Shown here: positions 26,092 through 33,739 of the stretch, piece by piece
How the letters are laid out: each line of letters starts with the position of its first letter
How positions within the stretch are numbered: position 1 is the stretch's first letter
Origin: Pseudomonas sp. 102515
GTDB taxonomy: Bacteria; Pseudomonadota; Gammaproteobacteria; Pseudomonadales; Pseudomonadaceae
Reading direction: 5' to 3'
Length of the DNA stretch: 64,000 bases
Assembly: GCF_031085165.1 (NCBI RefSeq)
Contig: NZ_JAVHTY010000001.1
Span: 1,054,001-1,118,000 of the forward strand
Notes under the pieces: generated by a model
Seen by the model: the letters and a program-made list of their open reading frames with translations, nothing else
What the model was told of the DNA's origin: nothing
The model's database searches: none
Position numbers and translations under genes: made by a program

Positions 26092-28172
26092 GTGGCGCTC
26101 CCTTGACGTTGCGCCTGTTCCTTGGCCAGTTTGACCACGTTCTCCACGGTGTAGCCATATTTCGCCTGCAGCTTGCCGATGGGCGCCGAGGCCCCGAAGG
26201 TGCTCATGGTGACCGAGGCACCCTTGCGACCGATGTAGCGCTCCCAACCCAAGGGACCGGCCTGCTCAATGGCGACGCGGCCCAGGACCTCGTCCGGCAA
26301 CACCGACTGCTTGTAGGCCTCGTCCTGCTCCTCGAACAGTTCCCAGCAGGGCATGGAGACGACCCGCGCCTTCACGCCCTCGCCCTTGAGCTGTTCATAG
26401 GCCTGCATCGCCAGACCCAGTTCGCTGCCGGTGGCCATGAGGATCACCTGGGGCTTGCCGCCTTCGGCATCGGCCACCACATAGGCACCCTGGGCGACGC
26501 CCTCGGCGCTGGCGTACTTGCTGCGATCCAGGGTCGGCAGTGGCTGGCGCGACAGCACCATGCACGAAGGCCGATTGGTCTGCTGCAGCGCGATCTTCCA
26601 GGCCTGCACCGTTTCGTTGGCATCGCCCGGACGCAGGGTCAGCAGACCCGGCGTGGCGCGCAGCTGCGCCAGGTGCTCGATGGGCTGGTGGGTCGGGCCG
26701 TCTTCGCCGACGCCGATGGAGTCGTGGGTGAAGACGAATACCACCGGCAGCTCCATGATGGACGCCAGCCGGATCGGCGGCTTCATGTAGTCGCTGAACA
26801 CCAGGAAGGTAGCGGTGAAGCTGCGCAGGTAGCAGAGCGCCATGCCATTGGCGATGGAGCCCATGGCGTGCTCGCGGATGCCAAAGTGCATGTTGCGTCC
26901 CGCTGGCTCACGGGCGGAGAAGCTGCCGGCGCCGTCGAACTTGAGATTGGTCTTGGTGGATGGCGCCAGGTCCGCCGCCCCGCCGACCAGCCAGGGAATG
27001 TTCTGGGCAAAGGCATTGAGCGCCTTGCCACCGGATTCACGGGAGGCCACGCCCTTGGCATCGGTGTCGAAGCCGGGCAGCTTGGCGTCCCAACCTTCCG
27101 GCATTTCCCCGGCACGCATGCGCTGGAGTTCGTCGGCACGGCGCGGATCGTCCTGCCGCAGGCGATCGAAGGCACGATTCCAGTCTTCATAGAGACCGCT
27201 GGCACGCTCCAGCAGGGCATCACGCAGGTGGTGACGGGCTTCGTCGGGCACTAGGAAATCGGCATCCTCGGGCCAGCCATAGGCCTTCTTCGCCAGCTTG
27301 ATCTCGTCCGCGCCCAGGGGCTCGCCGTGGGCCGCCGCGGTGTTCTGCTTGTTGGGTGCGCCATAGCCGATCAGGCTGTCGACCACGATCAGGGTCGGTT
27401 TGCCGGTGTTGCCCTTGAAGCGATGCAAGGCGGCCGCCAGGGCTTCGGCATCGTTGGCGTCCTTGACGTGCAGGGTATGCCACCCATAACCGCGGAAGCG
27501 CTCCGCCACGTCTTCGCTGAAGGCCAGTTCGGTGTGGCCTTCGATGCTGATGGTGTTGTTGTCGTAGATCCAGCAGAGGTTGTCCAGGCCCAGGTGACCG
27601 GCCATGGACGCCGCCTCGCCGGTGACGCCCTCCATCATGTCGCCGTCGCCGCAGAGGACGTAGACGTCATAGTCGAACAGGGTCACGCCCGGCTGATTGA
27701 AGCGGGCCGCCAGCCACTTCTGCGCCAGCGCCATGCCGACGCTGTTGCCACAGCCCTGACCCAGGGGACCGGTGGTGGTCTCGATCCCGGTGGTCATGCG
27801 GTACTCGGGATGGCCCGGGGTCTTGGAATCCATCTGGCGGAACTGCTTGATGTCCTCGAGGCTGACCGCTTCCTTGCCGGTGGCGGTGCCGTGTTCGTCG
27901 ATTTCCTTCACGCCCGCCAGATGCAGCAGCGAATAGAGCAGCATGGAGGCATGACCGACCGACAGTACGAAACGGTCGCGGTTGGGCCAGTCCGGATGCT
28001 CGGGGTGATAGCGGAGGAAGCGGCTCCACAGCGTATGGCCGACCGGGGCCAGGGCCATCGGCGTACCGGGGTGGCCGGAGTTAGCCTTCTGTACCGCGTC
28101 CATGGACAGGGTACGGATGGTATTGATGGTCAGTTGGTCGGCATTGGAGCTGGAAGGTGCGGTGGAACCCAT
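26088..28172 (-). CDS. tkt: Transketolase
   Basis: Thiamine-diphosphate enzyme that moves two-carbon units between pentose, heptose, tetrose and triose phosphates. The 694-residue protein has ANSGHPGTPMALAP, the ThDP motif GDGDMMEG at 175-182 ending WIYDNN, and GIREHAMGSIANG near 430 with the catalytic glutamate. The ATG at 28172 has GAGG at good spacing; an in-frame upstream start would run into a leader inverted repeat. It is the first gene of the tkt, tal-pgi, gnd, zwf, Cof operon and overlaps tal-pgi as ATGA. Confidence 0.95.
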   Translation of the reverse strand: MGSTAPSSSNADQLTINTIRTLSMDAVQKANSGHPGTPMALAPVGHTLWSRFLRYHPEHPDWPNRDRFVLSVGHASMLLYSLLHLAGVKEIDEHGTATGKEAVSLEDIKQFRQMDSKTPGHPEYRMTTGIETTTGPLGQGCGNSVGMALAQKWLAARFNQPGVTLFDYDVYVLCGDGDMMEGVTGEAASMAGHLGLDNLCWIYDNNTISIEGHTELAFSEDVAERFRGYGWHTLHVKDANDAEALAAALHRFKGNTGKPTLIVVDSLIGYGAPNKQNTAAAHGEPLGADEIKLAKKAYGWPEDADFLVPDEARHHLRDALLERASGLYEDWNRAFDRLRQDDPRRADELQRMRAGEMPEGWDAKLPGFDTDAKGVASRESGGKALNAFAQNIPWLVGGAADLAPSTKTNLKFDGAGSFSAREPAGRNMHFGIREHAMGSIANGMALCYLRSFTATFLVFSDYMKPPIRLASIMELPVVFVFTHDSIGVGEDGPTHQPIEHLAQLRATPGLLTLRPGDANETVQAWKIALQQTNRPSCMVLSRQPLPTLDRSKYASAEGVAQGAYVVADAEGGKPQVILMATGSELGLAMQAYEQLKGEGVKARVVSMPCWELFEEQDEAYKQSVLPDEVLGRVAIEQAGPLGWERYIGRKGASVTMSTFGASAPIGKLQAKYGYTVENVVKLAKEQAQRQGSAT

Positions 28173-28211
28173 GGCAAGCGTCCTCGTGCTGGCAGACACG
28201 CCACCCGCAGC

Positions 28212-28245
28212 GAAAACGGTCTTTACGGTCCCTGAAACCGTTTTC
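28212..28245. promoter_or_regulatory. Inverted repeat in the tkt leader
   Basis: Perfect 9-bp arms GAAAACGGT (28212-28220) and ACCGTTTTC (28237-28245), centre to centre 25 bp, 40-73 bp upstream of the tkt start. An extra ACGGT lies in the spacer. It could be an operator for a sugar-phosphate regulator or an RNA hairpin; it does not match the TTGT...ACAA form I associate with HexR. Confidence 0.5.
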
Positions 28246-28412
28246 AGCAAAGGCAGCGCCTAGGAGAAAAAGCAAAGCGGCCGGACGGGGTCCGGGACGG
28301 CGGGGGCATGCATCCTCTGCGACCCCACGCCGCAGTCGCGATCCTTTCTCTAGAACAGCACGCCAGAGGGTTGGTTCCGCACGGTTAGATAGCCGGCTAT
28401 CGACTTGCGCGT

Positions 28413-29813
28413 TCAGTAGCCGGCGGCGAGGGCCAGCTCGACATCCAGGCCAGCGTCGCGCATCTGCGCCAACTTGTACCTGAGGGTACGGGCACTGATG
28501 CCGAGGCGCTCGGCGGTCTCCTTGCGCCGACCACGCTCGGCTTTAAGGGTATCGAGGATCACCTGGAATTCCCGATCGCGCAGATCGGCGTCCAGTGGAC
28601 GTACTTCATCGCCCATGCCTGTCGCTGGCACAGGCACAGGCACAGGCACAGGCACTGCGGCAGGCGTCGGGGAGACCCCGGTCGCCAGCCAGTGCAGCCC
28701 GAAGTCCTCGGCCTGGAGCTGGTGGTCCGGTTGCAGGATCAGCGCCCGCTGCACGGCGTTGTCCAGTTCGCGCACGTTGCCCGGCCAGGGATGCTCGGCC
28801 AGGGCCTGGCGCGCGGCAGGGCTCAGGGCCGGTACCGCACGATTCATCCGCGCGGCCTGGACCGCCAGCAGCCGTTCAGCCAGGGGCACGATATCGGCCG
28901 GTCGCTGGCGCAGCGGCAGCCAGGCCAGCGGAAACACCGACAGGCGATCGAAGAGGTCTTCGCGGAAGCGCCCGGCGGCCACCTCCGCCACCAGTTGGCG
29001 GTTGCTGGTGGCCACCACACGGATGTCCAGCGCCAGCGGCTTGCGCGCGCCGACCCGCTCCACCTCACGCTCCTGCAATACCCGCAGCAGCTTGGCCTGC
29101 AATCCCAGTGGCATTTCGGAAATCTCGTCCAGGAGCAGGGTACCGCCCTGGGCCAGTTCGAACTTGCCGGGCTGGGCGGCGATGGCCCCGGTGAAGGCGC
29201 CCTTCTCGTGCCCGAAGAGGATGGCCTCGAGCAGGTGATCAGGAATGGCCGCGCAATTGACCGCCACGAAGGGGCCATCTGCCCGCGCCGATTGCTCATG
29301 GATGAAGCGCGCCAGCACCTCCTTGCCGGTGCCCGACTCACCGGTGATGAGCACCGTGGCCTCGCTCCGGGCGACCCGGCTGGCCAGCTCCAGCAGTTGC
29401 CGACTCTGGGGATCGGCTGCCACCGGCTGACGAGCACCGGGTATGCGCCGGCCCTGGGGGCAGCAGCGTGCCAGGGTCTCCAGCAGCAGGCGCGGCTCGA
29501 AGGGCTTGACCAGATAATCCGCCGCCCCACCGCGCATGGCCTCGACGGCGCGTTCGATGCTGCCGAAGGCGGTCATCAGCAGCACCGGTAGCGCCGGATC
29601 GCGCAGTCGGATACTGGCCAGCAATCGATGCCCGTCGATACCCGGCATGTTGACGTCGCTGATCACCAGGCCGAAGGGTTCCTCGGCCAGCGCCAGCAGC
29701 GCCGCCTCGCCGCTGTCCACGGCGCGATAGCGGTAACCGCCGAGCTCCAGGGTATCGGCCAGGGCTTCGCGCAGGGCGCGGTCGTCTTCCACCAGCAGGA
29801 TGGGCAGGGTCAT
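28413..29813 (-). CDS. fleR: Flagellar two-component response regulator FleR
   Basis: Sigma54-dependent activator of class III flagellar genes. The 466-residue protein has a receiver domain with phosphoacceptor D53 (ISDVNMPG), an AAA+ domain with Walker A GESGTGKE at 157-164 and the sigma54-contact loop GAFTGA at 204-209, and a C-terminal Fis-type HTH (ERLGISARTLRYKLAQM). The linker before the HTH has a proline-valine run encoded by a perfect 6-bp tandem repeat. Its ATG overlaps the fleS stop (ATGA), so the kinase and regulator are coupled. fliE, the usual next gene in pseudomonads, is absent here. Confidence 0.95.
   Translation of the reverse strand: MTLPILLVEDDRALREALADTLELGGYRYRAVDSGEAALLALAEEPFGLVISDVNMPGIDGHRLLASIRLRDPALPVLLMTAFGSIERAVEAMRGGAADYLVKPFEPRLLLETLARCCPQGRRIPGARQPVAADPQSRQLLELASRVARSEATVLITGESGTGKEVLARFIHEQSARADGPFVAVNCAAIPDHLLEAILFGHEKGAFTGAIAAQPGKFELAQGGTLLLDEISEMPLGLQAKLLRVLQEREVERVGARKPLALDIRVVATSNRQLVAEVAAGRFREDLFDRLSVFPLAWLPLRQRPADIVPLAERLLAVQAARMNRAVPALSPAARQALAEHPWPGNVRELDNAVQRALILQPDHQLQAEDFGLHWLATGVSPTPAAVPVPVPVPVPATGMGDEVRPLDADLRDREFQVILDTLKAERGRRKETAERLGISARTLRYKLAQMRDAGLDVELALAAGY
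28627..28655. repeat. GGCACA hexanucleotide tandem repeat inside fleR
   Basis: Four perfect GGCACA units plus a partial fifth, coding for alternating proline and valine in the FleR linker. Because the unit is 6 bp, copy-number change would alter linker length without breaking the frame. Confidence 0.9.
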
Positions 29814-31009
29814 GCCGAGGTCTCCTCGCTCGCCAGCAGGGGCAGGATGAAGGTCACCACCGTGCCACGGCCCAACCGGGAGCGCACGGCCAGCCGACCG
29901 TCATGGGCCTTGGCCATCGCCAGGGCGACCGGCAGGCCGAGACCGGTGCCGGTGGTCTTGGTGCTGAGAAAGGGTTCGCCCAGGCGCTGCTGGACCGCCA
30001 GCGGAATGCCGGGACCGCTGTCGCTGATCGCCAGGCGCAATTCCCCGTCACGGCGATAGAGATGCACCTTGAGTCGCGCCGAACCACCGCTGCCAGCCAT
30101 GGCCTGCAGGGCGTTGTGGATGAGGTTCAAGGCAGCACCCACCAGCATGTCGCGGTTGCAGGCGAGCAGCCCGCCCTGGGCATCGAGTTGCCAGCGCACG
30201 GGGCAGTCGCCGAGATGCGGGTTCGCCGCCTCGCGCAAGGCAGTGAACAACGCGGCGGGCGTCAGCCGATCCGCCAGCGGCAGTTCGCCCCGGGCGAACA
30301 CCAGCATGTCGCGGACCTGGTTTTCCAGTTCGTGCAGCCGCTCCTTGAGGCGGCTGGCGAAACGCTGCTGCTGCGCCAGCGCCAGACCGCCCTCCTCCAG
30401 ATGGCTGGCATAGAGCAGCGCCGCGGTCAGCGGGGTACGGATCTGGTGGGCCAGCGAAGCCATGGTCCGCCCCAGTGCCGAGAGCCGTTCATGCCGCGCC
30501 AGTTCGCCTTGCAGATGGCGGGTTTCGGTGAGGTCGTTGAGCAGCACCAGTTGTCCCGGTTCGCCGTCGAGCGAACGGGTGGCGATAGAGACCCGGCGGC
30601 CATCGCGCAGAGATACCTCGTGGCCATCGTCATGACGTGGGGCGAAGGCCCGGGCAATCACCGTACGCCATAGTTCGCCTGCCAGGGGCTCGCCGAGCAG
30701 GGCGGTGGCGACTGGATTGGCGTCGCGCACACGACCGGCGCCGTCCACGACTACAATACCGGCAGGCAGGACGTCGAGCAGATTCTGCAGCCGGCTGGCC
30801 AGGCGCTCCTTTTCCGCCAGCTCCTGCAGGCGCTGGGCAGACACCCACTCCAGTTCGCCCTGCAGCGAATTCATCCGGGCTTCGAGCAACCGGAAGGATT
30901 CGCTCAGCTGACGCGACATCTGCCCCAGGGCTTCGCGGGCCTGTGCCGAGGCGGAGGCCTCCACGGCAGCGTCGGCAGGGGCAGCGGAAGAAAGGGCTTG
31001 CGCAGGCAT
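29810..31009 (-). CDS. fleS: Flagellar sensor histidine kinase FleS
   Basis: Cytosolic kinase that phosphorylates FleR. With the start at 31009 it has 399 residues: a coiled-coil N-terminus, a PAS domain (LLDVLPAGIVVVDGAGRVRD, about 77-165), phosphoaccepting H188 in MASLAHQIRTPL, and an HATPase with NALQAMAG, DSGPGIP and TGTGLGLPVAL. In-frame starts at 31063 and 31039 exist. However, a sigma54 promoter at 31052-31067 overlaps the first and predicts transcription from about 31041, leaving the 31009 ATG with a leader of about 30 bases. The ribosome site is weak. No membrane helices are seen. Confidence 0.9.
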   Translation of the reverse strand: MPAQALSSAAPADAAVEASASAQAREALGQMSRQLSESFRLLEARMNSLQGELEWVSAQRLQELAEKERLASRLQNLLDVLPAGIVVVDGAGRVRDANPVATALLGEPLAGELWRTVIARAFAPRHDDGHEVSLRDGRRVSIATRSLDGEPGQLVLLNDLTETRHLQGELARHERLSALGRTMASLAHQIRTPLTAALLYASHLEEGGLALAQQQRFASRLKERLHELENQVRDMLVFARGELPLADRLTPAALFTALREAANPHLGDCPVRWQLDAQGGLLACNRDMLVGAALNLIHNALQAMAGSGGSARLKVHLYRRDGELRLAISDSGPGIPLAVQQRLGEPFLSTKTTGTGLGLPVALAMAKAHDGRLAVRSRLGRGTVVTFILPLLASEETSA

Positions 31010-31051
31010 CGGCTGGGGCTCGCGACGGACAATTGACATTGTCCAGGCTTG

Positions 31052-31067
31052 AGCAAGACCCATGCCG
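31052..31067 (-). promoter_or_regulatory. Sigma54 promoter of fleSR
   Basis: On the minus strand CGGCAT, five bases, TTGCT; the invariant GG and GC are 10 bp apart as required for sigma54 (-24/-12). It matches expected FleQ/RpoN control of fleSR and argues against FleS starts upstream of about 31041. Confidence 0.7.
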
Positions 31068-31081
31068 CCCTGGCGTCAAGG

Positions 31082-31171
31082 CGCCGTAGCGTGGAAAACG
31101 GCGCAGCCTTTTCCACTTGCCACGCTACAAAAAAGAAGGTGGATGAGGCTGCGCCGTCAGCCACCCTACCT
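31082..31171. repeat. Composite intergenic repeat, copy 2a
   Basis: Interlocking inverted repeats between fleQ and fleS: GTAGCGTGG / CCACGCTAC (31086-31094 and 31120-31128), GTGGAAAA / TTTTCCAC (31091-31098 and 31109-31116), and ACGGCGCAGCC / GGCTGCGCCGT (31098-31108 and 31147-31157). The central AAAACGGCGCAGCCTTTTCC resembles the degenerate element near 19.71 kb. Confidence 0.7.
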
Positions 31172-31199
31172 CTAAATCAGGGGCGGCCTGGCATCGCTG

Positions 31200-31293
31200 C
31201 GTAGGTTGGGTTGAGACGGCTTTATCGTCGAAGCCCAACAGGCATGGCCGAGTTGGGCTCCGTTGGGCTTCGCTGCGCTCAGCCCAACCTACG
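31200..31293. repeat. Composite intergenic repeat, copy 2b; likely fleQ terminator
   Basis: A large inverted repeat with perfect 11-bp outer arms CGTAGGTTGGG / CCCAACCTACG (31200-31210 and 31283-31293) and inner arms AAGCCCAAC / GTTGGGCTT. It shares the GTAGGTTGGGTTGAG and AAGCCCAAC modules with the 19.76-19.82 kb repeat. It starts 10 bp past the fleQ stop, so it may serve as the fleQ terminator. Confidence 0.75.
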
Positions 31294-31302
31294 AAGAGCC
31301 TG

Positions 31303-32781
31303 CTATATCTCTTCGTCGAACTCGTCGTCGCGACGGCCCATGCCGTACTTGCGCATCTTCTCCACCAGGGTGGTCCGACGAATGCGCAGCCGCTCGGCCG
31401 CACGCGCCACTACGCCACCGGCATCGTCCAGCGCTTGCTGGATGAAGCTCTTTTCCAGATTGGCCAGGTAATCCTTGAGGTCCAGCCCTTCGCTTGGCAA
31501 CAACGCCGAGGACGACACCTCGACGGTGCCGATGCCGGCCATGGCTTCACGCTCCTGCAGCTCCTCACGCAGGGATTCCACCATGGGATCGGCTTCGTCT
31601 TCCACATAGCGAAACTTGAGCGGCAACTCGGCCACGCCGATGACGCCATAGGGATGCATGATCGCCATGCGCTCCACCAGGTTGGCCAGCTCGCGGACGT
31701 TACCCGGCCACTCGTGGCGGCACAGCGACATGATGGCCGCCGAGTTGAAGCGGATGGAGCCGCGCTTCTCGTGCTCCATCCGCGCGATCAGTTCGTTGAT
31801 CAGCAGGGGGATGTCTTCACCCCGCTCGCGCAGCGGCGCCATGTCGATGGGGAAGACGTTGAGGCGGTAGTAGAGGTCTTCACGGAAGGTGCCCGCGGCG
31901 ATCATCTGCTCCAGGTTCTTGTGGGTCGCCGCGATGATGCGCACGTCCACGCTCTGGGTCTTGTTGCTGCCCACCCGCTCGTAGGTCCGCTCTTGCAGCA
32001 CGCGCAAGAGCTTGACCTGCATGGGCAACGGCATGTCGCCGATCTCGTCGAGGAACAGGGTGCCGGTGTTGGCCAGCTCGAAGCGGCCGGCGCGGCTGGT
32101 GATGGCACCGGTGAAGGCGCCCTTCTCATGGCCGAACAGTTCGCTTTCCAGCAGCTCGGCTGGAATCGCGCCGCAGTTGACCGGCACGAAGGGCGCCTCG
32201 CGGCGCTTGGAGTGGAAGTGCAGGTTGCGCGCCACCACCTCCTTGCCCGTACCCGATTCGCCGAGGATGAGCACCGTGGCCTCGGTATCGGCCACCTGCT
32301 GCATCATCTTGCGCACGCCCTGGATGGCGCGGCTGGTACCCACCAGGCTGCGGAACAACTCGGGCTCGCGCTGACGCCCGCGATCCCGGGCCTGGTCATA
32401 CATCTCCCGATAGACCTGGGCGCGGTGCAGGGAATCCAGCAGCTTGTTGTAGGCCAGCGGATATTCGAGGGACACTAGCACGCGGCGGCGGACGTCGTCC
32501 GGCCATTCCGGCTGCGCCGATTCGCCCAGCAGCAGCAGCGGGACCATTTCGTCCCAGGCCACGACCTGCTTGAGCAGCTCGACGCTGTTGCCGCGGCTGT
32601 CGACGCGACCGACCAGCACGCAGCTGACCTGCCGGCTGCTGTCGAGCGCCTCCAGGGATGTCTGCCAATCGGAACTGGTGCAGGCGAGGTGAGCTTCGCC
32701 GAGAAAATCGAGAATGACCGATACCGCCTTGCGCCGCTCGGCTTCATCGTCGATCAGAAGGATCTTGGTTTCACGCCACAT
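31303..32781 (-). CDS. fleQ: Master flagellar regulator FleQ
   Basis: AAA+ sigma54 activator and c-di-GMP-responsive switch at the top of the Pseudomonas flagellar hierarchy. The 492-residue protein has an N-terminal FleQ-type receiver-like domain in which the acidic pocket is partly kept (IDDE) but the phosphoacceptor position reads CVLVGRVDS, with no aspartate. Walker A GESGTGKE is at 174-181 and GAFTGA at 221-226. The C-terminal Fis-type HTH is [20 protein letters not shown]. This pseudo-receiver is normal for FleQ. It probably drives the sigma54 promoters of flgB, flgF, fleS and flgA marked here. Confidence 0.97.
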   Translation of the reverse strand: MWRETKILLIDDEAERRKAVSVILDFLGEAHLACTSSDWQTSLEALDSSRQVSCVLVGRVDSRGNSVELLKQVVAWDEMVPLLLLGESAQPEWPDDVRRRVLVSLEYPLAYNKLLDSLHRAQVYREMYDQARDRGRQREPELFRSLVGTSRAIQGVRKMMQQVADTEATVLILGESGTGKEVVARNLHFHSKRREAPFVPVNCGAIPAELLESELFGHEKGAFTGAITSRAGRFELANTGTLFLDEIGDMPLPMQVKLLRVLQERTYERVGSNKTQSVDVRIIAATHKNLEQMIAAGTFREDLYYRLNVFPIDMAPLRERGEDIPLLINELIARMEHEKRGSIRFNSAAIMSLCRHEWPGNVRELANLVERMAIMHPYGVIGVAELPLKFRYVEDEADPMVESLREELQEREAMAGIGTVEVSSSALLPSEGLDLKDYLANLEKSFIQQALDDAGGVVARAAERLRIRRTTLVEKMRKYGMGRRDDEFDEEI

Positions 32782-32864
32782 GTCCCTGCCCCAATTCGGC
32801 TTGTCGGTTCGCTACGCGCAGGTGTCGCCTGCATCCAAGTGCCAACTGGTCGGCATCTTGCGCA

Positions 32865-32893
32865 AGTTAAGACAAATTGTGATGCGGGGTCAA
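32865..32893 (-). promoter_or_regulatory. Possible sigma70 promoter of fleQ
   Basis: Minus-strand TTGACC (-35) and TTAACT (-10, weak) with a 17-bp spacer, about 85 bp upstream of fleQ. An adjacent TTGTGA half-site could bind a CRP/Vfr-type protein, as Vfr is known to regulate fleQ in P. aeruginosa. Both calls are tentative. Confidence 0.35.
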
Positions 32894-32945
32894 TTTTATG
32901 GCGGCGAAATATCCAAACTTTGAATTACCGTCCAACAGATGACAG

Positions 32946-33257
32946 TCAACCGAACAGTTGATAGACCTTGGCGGCCTGGTTCGACTTGTTGAGTTTGGTC
33001 AGCTCCTGGGCGGTAGCATCCCGCTCTGCCTTGCAGCCCTGCAGCAGGGAGGCATAGAGCGCCAGCAGGCGCTCGAGGCTGGCACGCAGGGCTATGGCCT
33101 CGTCGCCGGTGGCATACATCGCTTCGTCGACGAACAGCCGGCAATCCAGATCCAGCTCGGCGATCCGCGTCCAGTCTCCGGCCTTGAGCGCAGCGGCCAT
33201 CTGCTCATAGACGAGCTCGACGCGTTCCACCGGGGTCTTTTGCATGGCGACGTTCAT
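32946..33257 (-). CDS. fliT: FliT-like flagellar chaperone
   Basis: A 103-residue, all-helical acidic protein placed directly after fliS, 14 bp away. Size, helical pattern (RVELVYEQMAAALKAGDWTR, then a long helix rich in Ala and Leu) and position fit the FliT family, which chaperones the cap protein FliD in enterics. Sequence similarity in pseudomonads is weak, so the name rests mainly on context. The start MNVAMQKTP at 33257 has GGAG at good spacing. Confidence 0.7.
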   Translation of the reverse strand: MNVAMQKTPVERVELVYEQMAAALKAGDWTRIAELDLDCRLFVDEAMYATGDEAIALRASLERLLALYASLLQGCKAERDATAQELTKLNKSNQAAKVYQLFG

Positions 33258-33271
33258 CGGTCGACTCCAGA

Positions 33272-33652
33272 TCAGGGGGCAATGGCATCCCAGCCGGATT
33301 TGATCTCGCGGATCAGGCCGGATACTTCTTCTAGGATAACAGGATCGTTGTTGCGGTTGGCTTCGCTGAGCCGGCGGATCATATAGTCATACAGGCGATC
33401 CAGGTTAGTGGCGAGCTCGCCACCCTGCTCGAAATCCAGGACGTCCTTCAGACCGGCGACGATAGAAACAGTCTTGCCGATCAGCTCACCCTTTTCAGGA
33501 AGCCAACCGCGCTCCAAGGCACCCTGCGCCTTGGCCAAACGATCCAGGGCGCCCTGCATAAGCATCTGAATCAACTGGTGAGGACTGGCTTCAAACACCT
33601 GCGCCTGCAGACCGACCTGCTGGTATTGGCGCATCGCTGTCATTGCGTTCAT
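33272..33652 (-). CDS. fliS: Flagellin export chaperone FliS
   Basis: Binds the C-terminal part of FliC in the cytosol, prevents premature polymerisation and delivers it to the export gate. The 126-residue helical protein begins MNAMTAMRQYQQVGLQAQVF and contains the family motif ASPHQLIQMLMQGALDRLAKA, then LDFEQGGELATNLDRLYDYM. The start at 33652 is supported by AGAGG upstream; an in-frame earlier start gives a 15-residue non-family tail. It lies between fliD (upstream) and fliT. Confidence 0.95.
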   Translation of the reverse strand: MNAMTAMRQYQQVGLQAQVFEASPHQLIQMLMQGALDRLAKAQGALERGWLPEKGELIGKTVSIVAGLKDVLDFEQGGELATNLDRLYDYMIRRLSEANRNNDPVILEEVSGLIREIKSGWDAIAP

Positions 33653-33739
33653 GTCACAACCTCTGTGTGTTTCCGATAGCTCTTTATCGGTCCTCACAAG
33701 CAGAACTTGACGCTTAATTGAGAAAATTCCCGAGTGTCA

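Noticed and set aside
28272-28292. GC hairpin between tkt and fleR as a strong fleR terminator
   Set aside because: A short CCGGAC/GTCCGG stem without a T-run; too weak to list as a terminator.
31010-31063. Longer FleS N-terminus
   Set aside because: The first ATG is inside the sigma54 promoter and the second would be nearly leaderless.
31200-31293. CRISPR-like repeats near fleQ
   Set aside because: Units are inverted repeats of an intergenic element, not regularly spaced direct repeats with unique spacers, and no cas gene is present.
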